This document shows, in pieces, positions 33,843 to 43,280 of a stretch of DNA of 64,000 nt. Origin of the DNA: Streptomyces aureoverticillatus (lineage in GTDB: Bacteria > Actinomycetota > Actinomycetes > Streptomycetales > Streptomycetaceae). Under the pieces are notes generated by a model, which was not told the DNA's origin, did not search any database, and saw only the letters and a program-made list of their open reading frames with translations. The DNA lies in assembly GCF_014649395.1 (NCBI RefSeq), contig NZ_BMSY01000001.1:62001-126000 (forward strand), written 5' to 3'. Position 1 is the first letter of the stretch. The number at the start of each line of letters is the position of its first letter. The position numbers and the translations under genes are program-made.

Positions 33843-36518
33843 TCAGATCACCGTGGACGGGCCCGAGCCGCTCGGCGAGCCGGGCCCGTCGCTCGTCGCC
33901 GAGGCGCTGCTCGCCGGGCCCGACGCCGACGGGCCCCCGGCCGAGTTGGACGTGTCCGGCGAGGACGGCGTCGTCGACGGGGTGGTCGGCGGCGTCGTGG
34001 GCGGAGTGGTGGGCGGCTTCGTCGGCGGAGTCGTGGGCGGCTTCGTCGGCGGCTTCGTGGGCTTGGTGGGCTTGTCCGTCGGCTTGGTGGGCCCGTCCGT
34101 GGGCTTCGTCGGCTTGTCGCTCGGCTTGTCCGACGGCTTGCCGCTGGGCTTGTCCGACGGGTCCTTCGGGTCGTCGCTCCGCGAAGGCGTGCCGCCGGTG
34201 CTCGGCGTCGGGTCGTCGGCGGTGCCGGGCATGCCGTCCTTGCCCGGGTCGGCCGGGCGGGCCGTGGAGTCCTCGCGCGGCTTGTCGGCGCCGAGGCCGC
34301 CGCCGCCGTCGTCGTCGGCGCTCGCCGACTGGTCGGTGCGCACCCGGTCGGGCGGGCCCTCGTCCTTGTCGGAGGTCGCGCCGAGCGTCACCACGGTGCC
34401 GAGCACCGCGACGAGCAGCGCGCCCGCCCCGGCGGCGGCCAGATTGCGCCGCGTGCCCCGCACGATCGAGCGGCGGGTGGGCGCGGAACCGGAAGCACCG
34501 GAACCCGCTCCGGCGCCGTGCCCGGCGGGCCCCGCCTGCCGGGTCACCACGGTGTCGGGCTCGGGCGGCGGCGCGACCCCCGCGAACGCCGCGGGTATCC
34601 CGCCCGGCGGCGACTCCGACTCCTCGTAGCGGGCGTCGGGCACCTCTTCGCCGGCGGCCGCCTGGCCGCTGCCCGGCAGCACACCGCCGGAGCGGTCGGC
34701 GACCAGGGCGAGCGCCCTGCGCCCGGCGATCATGCCGCGCTTGTCGGCGAGCGCGCCGCGCAGCCCGATGGACGCCTCCAGTTCGGCGCGGGCCCGGTCG
34801 AGGCGTCCGACGCAGAGCGCGAGGATGCCCAACTCGTGGTGGAAGTAGGCCTCTTCGCCGACCTCGCCGGAGGTGCGCGAGGCTTCCTGGCCGGACCGCA
34901 GGGCCCGCTCCCAGGCACCCCAGTGCAGCCCGCCGGCGAAGGCGGGTGCGACGGTGCGGGCGAGCAGCACCGCGGCGGGCGGCTCGGTGCCGCCGCTGTC
35001 GGCCGCTCCCCCGGCGCCCGGCCCGTTGATCAGCGCGGCGAGCGCCGCGAGGACGGCGTCGGCCTCGGCGGCGACCCGTTCGGGACCCACCGAGGGGTGC
35101 CCGGACCACCAGGCGTAGTGCTGGGCGGCGGACTGGGCGTTCGCGGCGGCGGCGTCGGCGTACCCGGCGCTCTCCAACTGCGTCCGCACCCCGGCCGCGA
35201 GCCGGTAGTGGCCGCCGACCGGGGTGACCAGGGCGCAGTCGACGAGCTCCCCGAGCGCCGCGTCGGCGTGCGTGTCGCCGACGAGGGCGGGCAGGTGGGC
35301 CGGGTGCGGCAGTTCGCCGCCGAGTGCCACGGCGAAGCGCAGCGCGGCGCGCGCGGACGCGCTCAGCCGGGAGGCGAGCAGGGCCGCGGGCGCGGCGCCG
35401 TCGGCGAGGGACGGCAGCGGTACGTCGTGCCCGTCGGCGTCGAAGGGCGCGTCGTGGGGCGTGGCGCCGGAGGCGGGCGAGCCCGCGTACGAGTCGTACT
35501 CGTCGAAGGCCGTCGGGTCGGCCAGCAGCCGGTCGCGCTGCCGCAGCAGGGCGCCGGCCTGGACGAAGCGCAGCGGCAGGCCCTCGGACTCGAACCACAG
35601 GTCGCCGGCCCAGTTGGCCTCGTCGTCGGTGAGGACGCGGCCGACGACGCGCTCCAGGAGTTCCAGTCCGCCGCCGCGGCCGAGCCCGCCGAGGAAGACC
35701 TCTTCGAGGTGGGACTCGGGCGACGGGGCTGCGATGTCGGGCGTCGCGGCCACCAGGAACGCGCACTCGGGGGTGGCGTCGAGGAGCTCTTCGAGGGCGG
35801 CGCCGCCGAACTCCAGGTCGTCGAGGACGACGACGGCGCCGACGTCGGCGAGCAGTTCGCGCAGCAGGGTCCCGTCGGGGCGGTGCAGCGGCGCGTCGTA
35901 GACGGTGACGAAGAGGTCGTACAGCAGGTCGTTGACCGTGCGGTGGTAGCCGCTGAGGCGGACCACGCCGTCGGGGGCGAGGTCCGCGCAGTCCTCGGCG
36001 ACGGCGGCGAGCAGTGCGGTGCGGCCGGATCCGGCGGGTCCGGTGAGGCGCACGGAGCGCCCGCGCGCGAGCAGCCGCACCAGGCGTTCGCGTTCCTCCT
36101 GCCGTTCGAGCAGGGGCAGGCGGGGCAGTGCGGGCCCCGGCGGCACGGGCGGCAGCGCGGCGCGGCGGCGTTCGGCGCGCTCGGCGGCGGAACGCTTGCG
36201 GGGGCGTCCGGGCCGCTCTCCCGGCGGGCAGGGTTCTATCTCGCTGCCGTCGACGGGGTTGACGGTGAGCAGGAGGTCGCCGGACACCACTTGGACGGTG
36301 CGGGCGACCTGGGGCGGCCCGAAGTCGGTCGTGGCGGGTGTGCTCGGGCCCGGCGGGCCCTGGGGACCCGGCGGGGCGTCCTGCGGCGGGCGAGGCTCAT
36401 ACGCCTCACCGGATCCGCGCGCCGCGCCGTCGTCGGTGACTTCGCGGCCGAGGCTCGCGTCTTCGCGGCCGTCACCGTCGTGGCCGTACTCTTCCGGTCC
36501 CGTGTTCGTCGGGTCCAT
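33843..36518 (-). CDS. Large membrane-anchored P-loop NTPase-like protein with Lys/Pro/Thr-rich tail
   Basis: An 891-residue protein. Residues 1-135 are disordered, Pro- then Arg-rich. A STAND-like NTPase follows: the P-loop GPAGSGRTALL (160-170) has Arg where Lys is normal, and AVVVLDDLEF resembles Walker B. The helical part with QEASRTSGEVGEEAYFHHELGILALCVGRLDRARAELEASIGL resembles TPR repeats. One transmembrane helix (about 693-717, NLAAAGAGALLVAVLGTVVTL) is followed by 170 residues that should be extracytoplasmic, dominated by KPT/TPP repeats. Such an architecture suggests a cytosolic switch tethered to the wall. It neighbours a STAS gene. The function is unknown. Confidence 0.75.
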   Translation of the reverse strand: MDPTNTGPEEYGHDGDGREDASLGREVTDDGAARGSGEAYEPRPPQDAPPGPQGPPGPSTPATTDFGPPQVARTVQVVSGDLLLTVNPVDGSEIEPCPPGERPGRPRKRSAAERAERRRAALPPVPPGPALPRLPLLERQEERERLVRLLARGRSVRLTGPAGSGRTALLAAVAEDCADLAPDGVVRLSGYHRTVNDLLYDLFVTVYDAPLHRPDGTLLRELLADVGAVVVLDDLEFGGAALEELLDATPECAFLVAATPDIAAPSPESHLEEVFLGGLGRGGGLELLERVVGRVLTDDEANWAGDLWFESEGLPLRFVQAGALLRQRDRLLADPTAFDEYDSYAGSPASGATPHDAPFDADGHDVPLPSLADGAAPAALLASRLSASARAALRFAVALGGELPHPAHLPALVGDTHADAALGELVDCALVTPVGGHYRLAAGVRTQLESAGYADAAAANAQSAAQHYAWWSGHPSVGPERVAAEADAVLAALAALINGPGAGGAADSGGTEPPAAVLLARTVAPAFAGGLHWGAWERALRSGQEASRTSGEVGEEAYFHHELGILALCVGRLDRARAELEASIGLRGALADKRGMIAGRRALALVADRSGGVLPGSGQAAAGEEVPDARYEESESPPGGIPAAFAGVAPPPEPDTVVTRQAGPAGHGAGAGSGASGSAPTRRSIVRGTRRNLAAAGAGALLVAVLGTVVTLGATSDKDEGPPDRVRTDQSASADDDGGGGLGADKPREDSTARPADPGKDGMPGTADDPTPSTGGTPSRSDDPKDPSDKPSGKPSDKPSDKPTKPTDGPTKPTDKPTKPTKPPTKPPTTPPTKPPTTPPTTPPTTPSTTPSSPDTSNSAGGPSASGPASSASATSDGPGSPSGSGPSTVI

Positions 36519-36726
36519 GGTCCTAGCCCCCCAGATGCGTCGTGTGCGAAGCCCCCTCCGGCCTTGGGCACACCGCGCTGTCGCTTCTGGTCCGGTGCCC
36601 CCCGTGCGGGTTCGTCCATCGGCAGGCGACCGAACCCTAAACCGTCCTCAGTATCTATGCGGAGGGCGGGGTACCGCCCGGCCCGAGACGTCACAGTCTC
36701 GTGAGGATTGTGCGCGTTGCACGCGC

Positions 36727-36743
36727 GGGAGCGGATCGCTCCC
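36727..36743. terminator. Hairpin just downstream of the STAS gene
   Basis: GGGAGCG-GAT-CGCTCCC is a perfect 7-bp stem beginning 4 nt past the STAS stop (minus strand). CACGCGCGGGAGCG is also directly repeated at 36720 and 36749, the second copy inside the 3' end of the gene. The remaining spacer (36519-36720) holds nothing I recognise. Confidence 0.55.
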
Positions 36744-36746
36744 GGT

Positions 36747-37070
36747 TCACACGCGCGGGAGCGATTCGACCCCGATGCCGCCTTCGATGGCGAGGATGCG
36801 GTGCAGCCGGGTGGCGACGAGGAGGCGCTGCATCTGCGGGGGCACGTCGCGCAGCACGAGCCGGCGCCCGCAGCGTCCGGCGCGCCGGTGCGCGCCCATG
36901 ATGACGCCGAGTCCCGTGGCGTCCCACGAGTCGAGTTCGGACAGGTCGAGCACCAGGTCGCCGGCGCCGTCGTCGACGGCCGAGTGCAGGACCGTACGGG
37001 CGTCCGCCGCGCTGCGTACGTCGAGGCGTCCCCCGACGACCAGCTGGGCCTGGTCGCCCCTGATGTGCAT
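36747..37070 (-). CDS. STAS-domain anti-sigma-factor antagonist homologue
   Basis: A 107-residue protein that is one STAS domain: MHIRGDQAQLVVGGRLDVRSAADARTVL, DLVLDLSELDSWDATGLGVIMGAHRRAG and RLLVATRLHRIL. In SpoIIAA-type antagonists the phosphorylated Ser lies in DSSGLG; here the equivalent is DATGLG, so Ala replaces that Ser and Thr follows. It may be constitutively active or use the Thr. ATG at 37070 with GGGGAG upstream; the longer frame to 37295 lacks conservation. No kinase gene adjoins it. Confidence 0.85.
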   Translation of the reverse strand: MHIRGDQAQLVVGGRLDVRSAADARTVLHSAVDDGAGDLVLDLSELDSWDATGLGVIMGAHRRAGRCGRRLVLRDVPPQMQRLLVATRLHRILAIEGGIGVESLPRV

Positions 37071-37194
37071 ATGCGCTCCCCAAGAGTGCGGTGTCGTATG
37101 TGACGCCTGTGCCGCGAGGCGTCTGTGTATGTCACAGCAACTGACGGCCGCTCGGGTAAGGAAGTTGCCGTCTGTAAGCGAACCGATACCGAAT

Positions 37195-37210
37195 TCACCC
37201 CGAGGGGTGA
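37195..37210. terminator. Hairpin upstream of the STAS gene and after hbd
   Basis: TCACCCC-GA-GGGGTGA, a 7-bp perfect stem 33 nt beyond the 3-hydroxybutyryl-CoA dehydrogenase stop. It is a probable terminator for that gene or an operator for the STAS gene. Confidence 0.5.
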
Positions 37211-37242
37211 TCCCGGGAGCGCACAGGTGTCGGTATGCGGCG

Positions 37243-38091
37243 TCAGTGCTTGTAGAAGCCCTGCCCGCTCTTGCGTCCGATGTCACCGGCGTCAACCATC
37301 CGGCGCATCAGCTCCGGCGGGGCGAACTTCTCGTCCTGGGACTCGGTGTAGATGTTCTCGGTGGCGTGCAGCAGGATGTCGACGCCGGTGAGGTCGGCGG
37401 TCGCGAGCGGGCCCATGGCGTGGCCGAAGCCGAGCTTGCAGGCGATGTCGATGTCCTCGGCGGTCGCGACGCCCGACTCGTACAGCTTGGCCGCCTCGAC
37501 GACGAGCGCCGAGATGAGGCGGGTGGTCACGAAGCCCGCGACGTCGCGGTTGACGACGATGCAGGTCTTGCCGACGGACTCGGCGAACTCACGGGTGGCG
37601 GCGAGGGTTTCGTCGCTCGTCTTGTACCCCCGGACCAGCTCGCAGAGCTGCATCATCGGGACCGGCGAGAAGAAGTGCGCGCCGACGACGCGCTCCGGGC
37701 GCTCCGTCACGGCCGCGATCTTGGTGATCGGGATGGCGGAGGTGTTGGAGGCGAGCACGGTGTCGTCCCGCACGAGCTTGTCGAGCGCCCGGAAGATCTC
37801 GTGCTTGACCTCGAGCTTCTCGAAGACGGCCTCGACGACGACGTCCGCGTCGGCCGCGGCGTCCAGGTCGGTGGTGGTGGTGATGCGGCCGAGCGCCGAC
37901 TCGGCGGCTTCGGCGTCGAGCTTGCCCTTGCTGACGAACTTCTCGTACGAGGCCTTGATGCCGTCGGTGCCGCGGGTCAGCGCCTCGTCGGTGACGTCGC
38001 GCAGGACGACGTCCCAGCCCGCCTGGGCGGAGACCTGGGCGATGCCGGACCCCATGAGTCCGGCTCCGATGACCGCAAGCTTCCGTGCCAC
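37243..38091 (-). CDS. 3-hydroxybutyryl-CoA dehydrogenase
   Basis: A 282-residue NAD(P)-dependent enzyme reversibly oxidising 3-hydroxybutyryl-CoA. The Rossmann motif is VIGAGLMGSGIAQVSAQAG; the catalytic His is in RVVGAHFFSPVPMM; the C-terminal helical domain includes NRDVAGFVTTRLI and GFGHAMGPLATADLTG. Length is typical. GTG at 38091 is used because VARKLAVIGAG is the family start; the frame is open to 38202. It works with the thiolase at 19231 in C4 acyl-CoA metabolism and ethylmalonyl-CoA type supply. Confidence 0.92.
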   Translation of the reverse strand: MARKLAVIGAGLMGSGIAQVSAQAGWDVVLRDVTDEALTRGTDGIKASYEKFVSKGKLDAEAAESALGRITTTTDLDAAADADVVVEAVFEKLEVKHEIFRALDKLVRDDTVLASNTSAIPITKIAAVTERPERVVGAHFFSPVPMMQLCELVRGYKTSDETLAATREFAESVGKTCIVVNRDVAGFVTTRLISALVVEAAKLYESGVATAEDIDIACKLGFGHAMGPLATADLTGVDILLHATENIYTESQDEKFAPPELMRRMVDAGDIGRKSGQGFYKH

Positions 38092-38155
38092 GTTACGACT
38101 CCCCTTACCTACGTACGACCGAGCTCTTACACGCTGTTTACGTTTCGCTCTCCAG

Positions 38156-38171
38156 CGGACATTAGCGTCCG
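38156..38171. promoter_or_regulatory. Inverted repeat upstream of the hbd gene
   Basis: CGGAC-ATTAGC-GTCCG lies 65 nt upstream of the GTG at 38091, in the expected promoter area. The arms are only 5 bp, so the call is weak. Confidence 0.3.
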
Positions 38172-38272
38172 TGAGCGGCCGTGTGGCGGCGAAGAGACGC
38201 ACGCCACGTCCCCTTTGACGGACATCACACGGGCAGGGGCGCGGCAGGGGCGCGACGGGGGCCGTCAGGGCG

Positions 38273-38911
38273 TCATGTGGCCGTGCGGATCCCGTAGTTG
38301 AGGACCTTCTCGCCGAGCAGGTCCTCCGTCTCGTCGATGAGGTCGAGGGCTTCGCGGGAGACCTCGTCGACGGGGCGGCGCTTGCTCATCTCCTCGCCGA
38401 TGAAGCCGAACACCGTGGCGTTCACCCAGTTGAGCTGTCCGGCGACGAGTTCGGGGAGGCGGCCGGGGACGGGGCCCGCCTCCGCGCGCAGGGTGGTCTC
38501 CAGGTCCTTGAGGCTCTCCTGCTGGATGGCCCACAGGCGGGAGCGCAGGGCGGGCGACTCGGTGATGACCTTCATGAAGTCGGCGTACCCGTCGAAGAGC
38601 CCGACGGCCGGAGAGACGCCCTCGACCTGGGCGCGCAGCTCGCGCAGCACCGCGTCGGCGCACGACTCCCCCGCCGGCCGCCCGCGCACCCACCGGGAGA
38701 GCCGGTCGACGACCTCCGCACCACGGTCGAGGAACAGGTCCTCCTTGGCCGGAAAGTAGTTGTAGACCGTGTTCACGGAGACGTCGGCGGCGTCCGCGAT
38801 CTCCGCGATGGTCACCGTGACGAACCCGTGTTCCAGGAACAGACCCGTCGCGATGTCCGAGATCCGCTGCCTGGTCTGCCGCTTCTTGCGCTCCCTCAGT
38901 CCCTCAGCCAT
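38273..38911 (-). CDS. TetR-family regulator divergent from the DrrAB-like exporter
   Basis: A 212-residue repressor. The helix-turn-helix is VTIAEIADAADVSVNTVYNYFPAKEDLF, with the N-terminal Lys/Arg-rich ERKKRQTRQR. The C-terminal domain is helical with conserved SPALRSRLWAIQQESLKDLE. ATG at 38911 is chosen over upstream frames because MAEGLRERKKRQTR is the family start. It diverges from an ABC exporter across an AT-rich 80-bp spacer, so it is probably that exporter's local repressor. Confidence 0.88.
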   Translation of the reverse strand: MAEGLRERKKRQTRQRISDIATGLFLEHGFVTVTIAEIADAADVSVNTVYNYFPAKEDLFLDRGAEVVDRLSRWVRGRPAGESCADAVLRELRAQVEGVSPAVGLFDGYADFMKVITESPALRSRLWAIQQESLKDLETTLRAEAGPVPGRLPELVAGQLNWVNATVFGFIGEEMSKRRPVDEVSREALDLIDETEDLLGEKVLNYGIRTAT

Positions 38912-38946
38912 GACCTCATCGTAACTTCGCTGGGCTCGATGAAAAA

Positions 38947-38963
38947 TTGGGCACATTGCAAAA
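38947..38963. promoter_or_regulatory. Candidate TetR operator in the divergent spacer
   Basis: TTGGGCA-CAT-TGCAAAA, an imperfect inverted repeat (5 of 7 positions), sits in the AT-richest stretch of the area (flanked by GAAAAA and TTTAAGA) between the TetR gene and the exporter ATPase. Confidence 0.45.
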
Positions 38964-38991
38964 TTTAAGATCCTCTGTTTTTGTGGTCTCC

Positions 38992-39774
<783 letters not shown>

Positions 39775-39818
39775 CGACCAGCCCTCCAAGACAAAGAAAC
39801 AGACACCAGGACACCGTC

Positions 39819-40568
39819 ATGCTGCTCCACGACACCGCGCTGCTGTTCCAGCGCTACGCCCGCCAGACCCTGCGCTCGAAGTTCCAGATGCTCTTCGGCG
39901 CGCTGATGCCGCTCCTCTACCTGCTCTTCTTCGGGCCGCTGCTCACCGACATGCCGCTGGGCTCGCGCGGCGACTCCTGGCAGGTCCTGGTGCCGGGCCT
40001 GCTGCTCCAACTCAGCCTGTTCGGCGCCTCGTTCAGCGGCTTCGCCCTCATCATGGAGAAGAACTGGGGCGTGGTGGAGCGGCTGCGCGTGACCCCGGTG
40101 AGCCGGCTCGCGCTGCTGCTCGGGCGGCTGCTCCGGGACGCCGCGCTGTTCGTCTTCCAGTCGGTGCTGCTCGTGCTCGCCGCGCTGGTGATGGGCCTGC
40201 GCGCGCCGCTCGCCGGAGTCCTCCTCGGCTTCGCCTTCGTGGCCCTGCTGACCTGCGCGCTCGCCTCGCTGTCGTACGCGCTCGCGCTGAAGCTCAGCAC
40301 CCCGCAGTCGTTCGGCCCGACGGTCAACGCGCTCGCCATGCCGTCGATGCTGCTGTCCGGCCTGATGCTGCCGATGGCGCTCGCACCCGGCTGGCTCGAC
40401 GTGCTCTCGCACTTCATGCCGTTCCGCTATCTCGTGGACGCGGTGCGCGACGCGTACGTCGGTGAGTATGCGACTGCGTCGATGCTGTACGGGACCTTGG
40501 TGGCCGTGGGCTTCGCGGTGCTCGCCGTGGCCGTCGGCACCCGGGCCTACGGAGACGGCGGGACCTGA
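39819..40568 (+). CDS. DrrB-like ABC exporter permease
   Basis: A 249-residue ABC-2 permease with six membrane helices. Family phrases: FQRYARQTLRSKFQMLFGALMPLLYLLFFGPLL, then EKNWGVVERLRVTPVSRLALLLGRLLRDA, and MPFRYLVDAVRDAYVGEY near the end. It is the partner of the ATPase immediately upstream. ATG at 39819 follows CCAGGACACC. The pair and its divergent TetR regulator make a self-contained efflux module. Confidence 0.92.
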   Translation: MLLHDTALLFQRYARQTLRSKFQMLFGALMPLLYLLFFGPLLTDMPLGSRGDSWQVLVPGLLLQLSLFGASFSGFALIMEKNWGVVERLRVTPVSRLALLLGRLLRDAALFVFQSVLLVLAALVMGLRAPLAGVLLGFAFVALLTCALASLSYALALKLSTPQSFGPTVNALAMPSMLLSGLMLPMALAPGWLDVLSHFMPFRYLVDAVRDAYVGEYATASMLYGTLVAVGFAVLAVAVGTRAYGDGGT

Positions 40569-40662
40569 CGATCCCGGTACCCCCGCAAGGGGCGCGGCGG
40601 CCCCGGCAGGGAAGCCCAAGAGTGCCTTCGCGGGCGCCCGGGCCGCTCACTACGCTGGCCGC

Positions 40663-41235
40663 ATGGTCAATCTGACGCGCATCTACACACGGACCGGCGA
40701 CCAGGGCACCACGGCCCTCGGCGACATGAGCCGGACCGCCAAGACCGACCTCAGGATCTCCGCGTACGCGGACGCCAACGAGGCCAACGCCGTCATCGGC
40801 ACGGCCATCGCGCTCGGCGGCCTCGACGCGGAGGTCGTGAAGGTCCTCACCCGGGTCCAGAACGACCTGTTCGACGTGGGCGCGGACCTGTCGACGCCGG
40901 TCGTCGAGGACCCGAAGTACCCGCCGCTGCGCGTCGAGCAGTTCTACATCGACAAGCTGGAGGCGGACTGCGACCTCTTCAACGAGCGCCTGGAGAAGCT
41001 GCGCAGCTTCATCCTGCCGGGCGGTACGCCGGGCGCGGCGCTGCTGCACCAGGCCTGCACGGTGGTGCGGCGGGCCGAGCGGTCGACGTGGGCGGCCCTC
41101 GACGTGCACGGCGAGACGATGAACCCGCTCACCGCGACCTACCTCAACCGCCTCTCCGACCTCCTGTTCATTCTCGCCCGTACGGCGAACAAGGAGGTCG
41201 GAGACGTGCTGTGGGTACCCGGCGGAGAACGGTAG
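40663..41235 (+). CDS. PduO-type cob(I)alamin adenosyltransferase
   Basis: A 190-residue enzyme transferring adenosyl from ATP to cob(I)alamin. Its ATP-binding N-terminus is MVNLTRIYTRTGDQGTTALGD; the conserved active-site stretch is PGGTPGAALLHQACTVVRRAERSTW; the C-terminus has LNRLSDLLFILARTAN. ATG at 40663 is chosen. The adenosylcobalamin it makes is the cofactor of methylmalonyl-CoA mutase, which links it to mce and meaB. A dispersed repeat lies just after the gene. Confidence 0.93.
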   Translation: MVNLTRIYTRTGDQGTTALGDMSRTAKTDLRISAYADANEANAVIGTAIALGGLDAEVVKVLTRVQNDLFDVGADLSTPVVEDPKYPPLRVEQFYIDKLEADCDLFNERLEKLRSFILPGGTPGAALLHQACTVVRRAERSTWAALDVHGETMNPLTATYLNRLSDLLFILARTANKEVGDVLWVPGGER

Positions 41236-41280
41236 CGCTTCGCTGGACGGTGCAGCGCCGAACCTGCGGGTCGTCTGTGG

Positions 41281-41306
41281 CTGGTCGCGCAGTTCCCCGC
41301 GCCCCT
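41281..41306. repeat. Dispersed 26-bp intergenic element, copy 3
   Basis: CTGGTC followed by GCGCAGTTCCCCGCGCCCCT, one base different from copy 1 at 14765. It lies between convergent genes (ends at 41235 and 41329), like the other two copies. The flanks ACCTGCGGGTCGTC also match copy 1. Confidence 0.85.
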
Positions 41307-41328
41307 TCGGGGCGCCTTCGCTCAGCGT

Positions 41329-41907
41329 TCACACCTTGGTGAGGGGGCGATCTTCATCCCGCTCCCCGGGCCCCGGCGCCGGGATGCGCTTCGGGAACAG
41401 CGTGTAGCTCGCGGCGATGATCACGTTGATGCCGATGACGAAGAGCATCTTCTGCTGCCACATCCGCAGCGACCCGGTCTCGCCGTCGGGGCCGACGTAC
41501 CAGATGGCGCCCTGGAGCAGCGCCATGGCGATCACCGCGGCGAGCACCCAGCGGGCGGCGAGCTTCCACTCGTGGGCCGCGCGGGCCCTGCCGTACTTCG
41601 GCGTGACGGGCTTCGGGCCGCCGGCGAAGCGGTGGGCGACGCGCGCGTCCACCCACTTGATCGTGTAGTGGCCGAGGGCGATGGAGTAGCCGATGTAGAC
41701 GGCGGCGAGGCCGTGCTTCCAGTCCGGTTCGGCGCCGTTCTTCAGGTCGATCGCGGTGACGACGAACAGCACGACTTCGAGGAGCGGCTCACACAGCAGC
41801 ACGGCGACGCTGGTGCGGGGCATCTTCGCCCAGTAGCGCAGGGCGAGGCCCGCGGCCAGGAGCACCCAGAAGCCCACCTCGCAGATGATGATCAGCGTGA
41901 CGATCAC
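41329..41907 (-). CDS. Conserved integral membrane protein
   Basis: A 192-residue protein with about five membrane helices: MIVTLIIICEVGFWVLLAAGL, MPRTSVAVLLCEPLLEVVLFVVTAI, LAAVYIGYSIALGHYTI, WVLAAVIAMALLQGAIWYV and MLFVIGINVIIAASYTLF. GTG at 41907 follows AGGAGGAAC. It resembles a family annotated only as membrane protein in Streptomyces. It diverges from a NarL-type kinase. A sensing partner role is possible but unsupported. Confidence 0.75.
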   Translation of the reverse strand: MIVTLIIICEVGFWVLLAAGLALRYWAKMPRTSVAVLLCEPLLEVVLFVVTAIDLKNGAEPDWKHGLAAVYIGYSIALGHYTIKWVDARVAHRFAGGPKPVTPKYGRARAAHEWKLAARWVLAAVIAMALLQGAIWYVGPDGETGSLRMWQQKMLFVIGINVIIAASYTLFPKRIPAPGPGERDEDRPLTKV

Positions 41908-42077
41908 GGCTCGTTCCTCCTGGCCTCGCTGGTTGTCCCGGTCACTCCTCCAGACTCCCGGCCCGGGGCGGGCGGATCATCGTCGTCAGTGACGAAGTGC
42001 GGCTGCATCCTTCGATGTACCGGGGCTTCACCCCGCATAGGGAGGCCGGGGTCCGCCGGGCCGTGTTGGATGGAGCC

Positions 42078-43280
42078 ATGCCCCTGCCGCTCGCCCGCCG
42101 CCCGGACGTCGTCGACGTACGCATCTGTGTGGCCAGCCTGCTCAGCGGGATCGTGCTGTGGGGGCTCGGCCTTTCCATGCAGCAGGACCGGCCGCTCGGC
42201 CACGGCTGGTCGCTGCTGCCGCTGTTCGTCATGGCGGGCCTGGAGCTGACCCGCCGCACGGCCCCGCAGTTCGCGCTGGTCGCGGGCACCTTCACGCTGG
42301 TCGCCGACCAGTTCACGACGGGCAATCTGGCGACGGTCGTGATGTTCACGGACCTCGTGTACGCCGCCGTGGTGTACGGCACGCCCGCCGCGGCCCGGCG
42401 CATTCCGGTCACCACCGGGCTGATCACGGTGGCGGTGACCGTCGGTTTCCTGGCCTGGTTCCGGGAGCCGGAGGCGATCCTCGTCGGTGCCGTCACCGCC
42501 CTCGTGTCGTTCACGCCCGCGACCACGGGCGTCCTCGTCCGCAACCACCGGGAGGCCGCCGACCTGGCCCGGCTGCGCGCCGAGCAGACCGCGCTGCTCG
42601 CCGAGATGGACCGCGCCCAGGCCGTCACCGCCGAGCGCGCGCGGATGGCCCGCGAGCTGCACGACATGGTCGCCAACCACCTGTCGGCGATCGCCATCCA
42701 CTCCACGGCCGCGCTGTCCCTGGACGACCCGCGGACGACGAAGGACGCGCTCACCGTCATCCGCGAGAACAGCGTCGAGGGACTGGCCGAAATGCGCCGC
42801 CTCATCGGCATCCTGCGCGACTCCAGCGGCGACCTGGAACCGGCCGCCGCCCCCACCCTCGACGGCCTCGGCTCGCTCGTCGAGAACGCCCGGACCAACG
42901 GCCTGGACGTCCGCCTCGACGACACCCGCACCCCGGACGACACCGCCCTGCCTGCACCGGTCGAGCTGGCCGCGTACCGCATCGTCCAGGAGTCCCTCAC
43001 CAACGCCCTCAAGCACGCGTCGCCCGGTGCTGTCACGGTGTTCCTCGCCCACGAGCCGGGCGCGTTGCGCGTGCGCGTGACCAGCCCGTACGGAGAGGCG
43101 CGCGGGCCGCGGGCGCCGGGTTCCGGGGCCGGGCTCGTCGGCATGGAGGAGCGGGCCGGGCTCCTCGGCGGCAGCTTCGAGTCCGGCCCCGAGGCGCATC
43201 CGGACGTGCCCGGCGCCAAAGTCTGGCGGGTCGAGGCCCGCCTGCCCGTCGACCCCAAGGACCAAGGAGTTCCCGAATGA
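42078..43280 (+). CDS. NarL-family sensor histidine kinase
   Basis: A 400-residue kinase. An N-terminal membrane domain of four to five helices (about 15-155) precedes a coiled coil, the HisKA_3 domain with phospho-acceptor His in RMARELHDMVANHLSAIAIH, and an HATPase (QESLTNALKHASPGAV; GAGLVGMEERAGLLGG). ATG at 42078 has GGATGGAG upstream; the frame is open to 41997. Its stop overlaps the regulator ATG (ATGA). The sensor lacks an extracytoplasmic domain, so it probably senses membrane stress or a lipid-like signal. Confidence 0.9.
   Translation: MPLPLARRPDVVDVRICVASLLSGIVLWGLGLSMQQDRPLGHGWSLLPLFVMAGLELTRRTAPQFALVAGTFTLVADQFTTGNLATVVMFTDLVYAAVVYGTPAAARRIPVTTGLITVAVTVGFLAWFREPEAILVGAVTALVSFTPATTGVLVRNHREAADLARLRAEQTALLAEMDRAQAVTAERARMARELHDMVANHLSAIAIHSTAALSLDDPRTTKDALTVIRENSVEGLAEMRRLIGILRDSSGDLEPAAAPTLDGLGSLVENARTNGLDVRLDDTRTPDDTALPAPVELAAYRIVQESLTNALKHASPGAVTVFLAHEPGALRVRVTSPYGEARGPRAPGSGAGLVGMEERAGLLGGSFESGPEAHPDVPGAKVWRVEARLPVDPKDQGVPE

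Noticed and set aside
33403..35766. A 787-codon frame on the minus strand inside the NTPase gene
   Set aside because: It is out of frame with the 891-codon gene, is Arg-rich, and crosses the terminator after nucS.
36019..38301. A 760-codon plus-strand frame
   Set aside because: It is antisense to the NTPase, STAS and dehydrogenase genes, with Arg/Ser-rich content and no motif.
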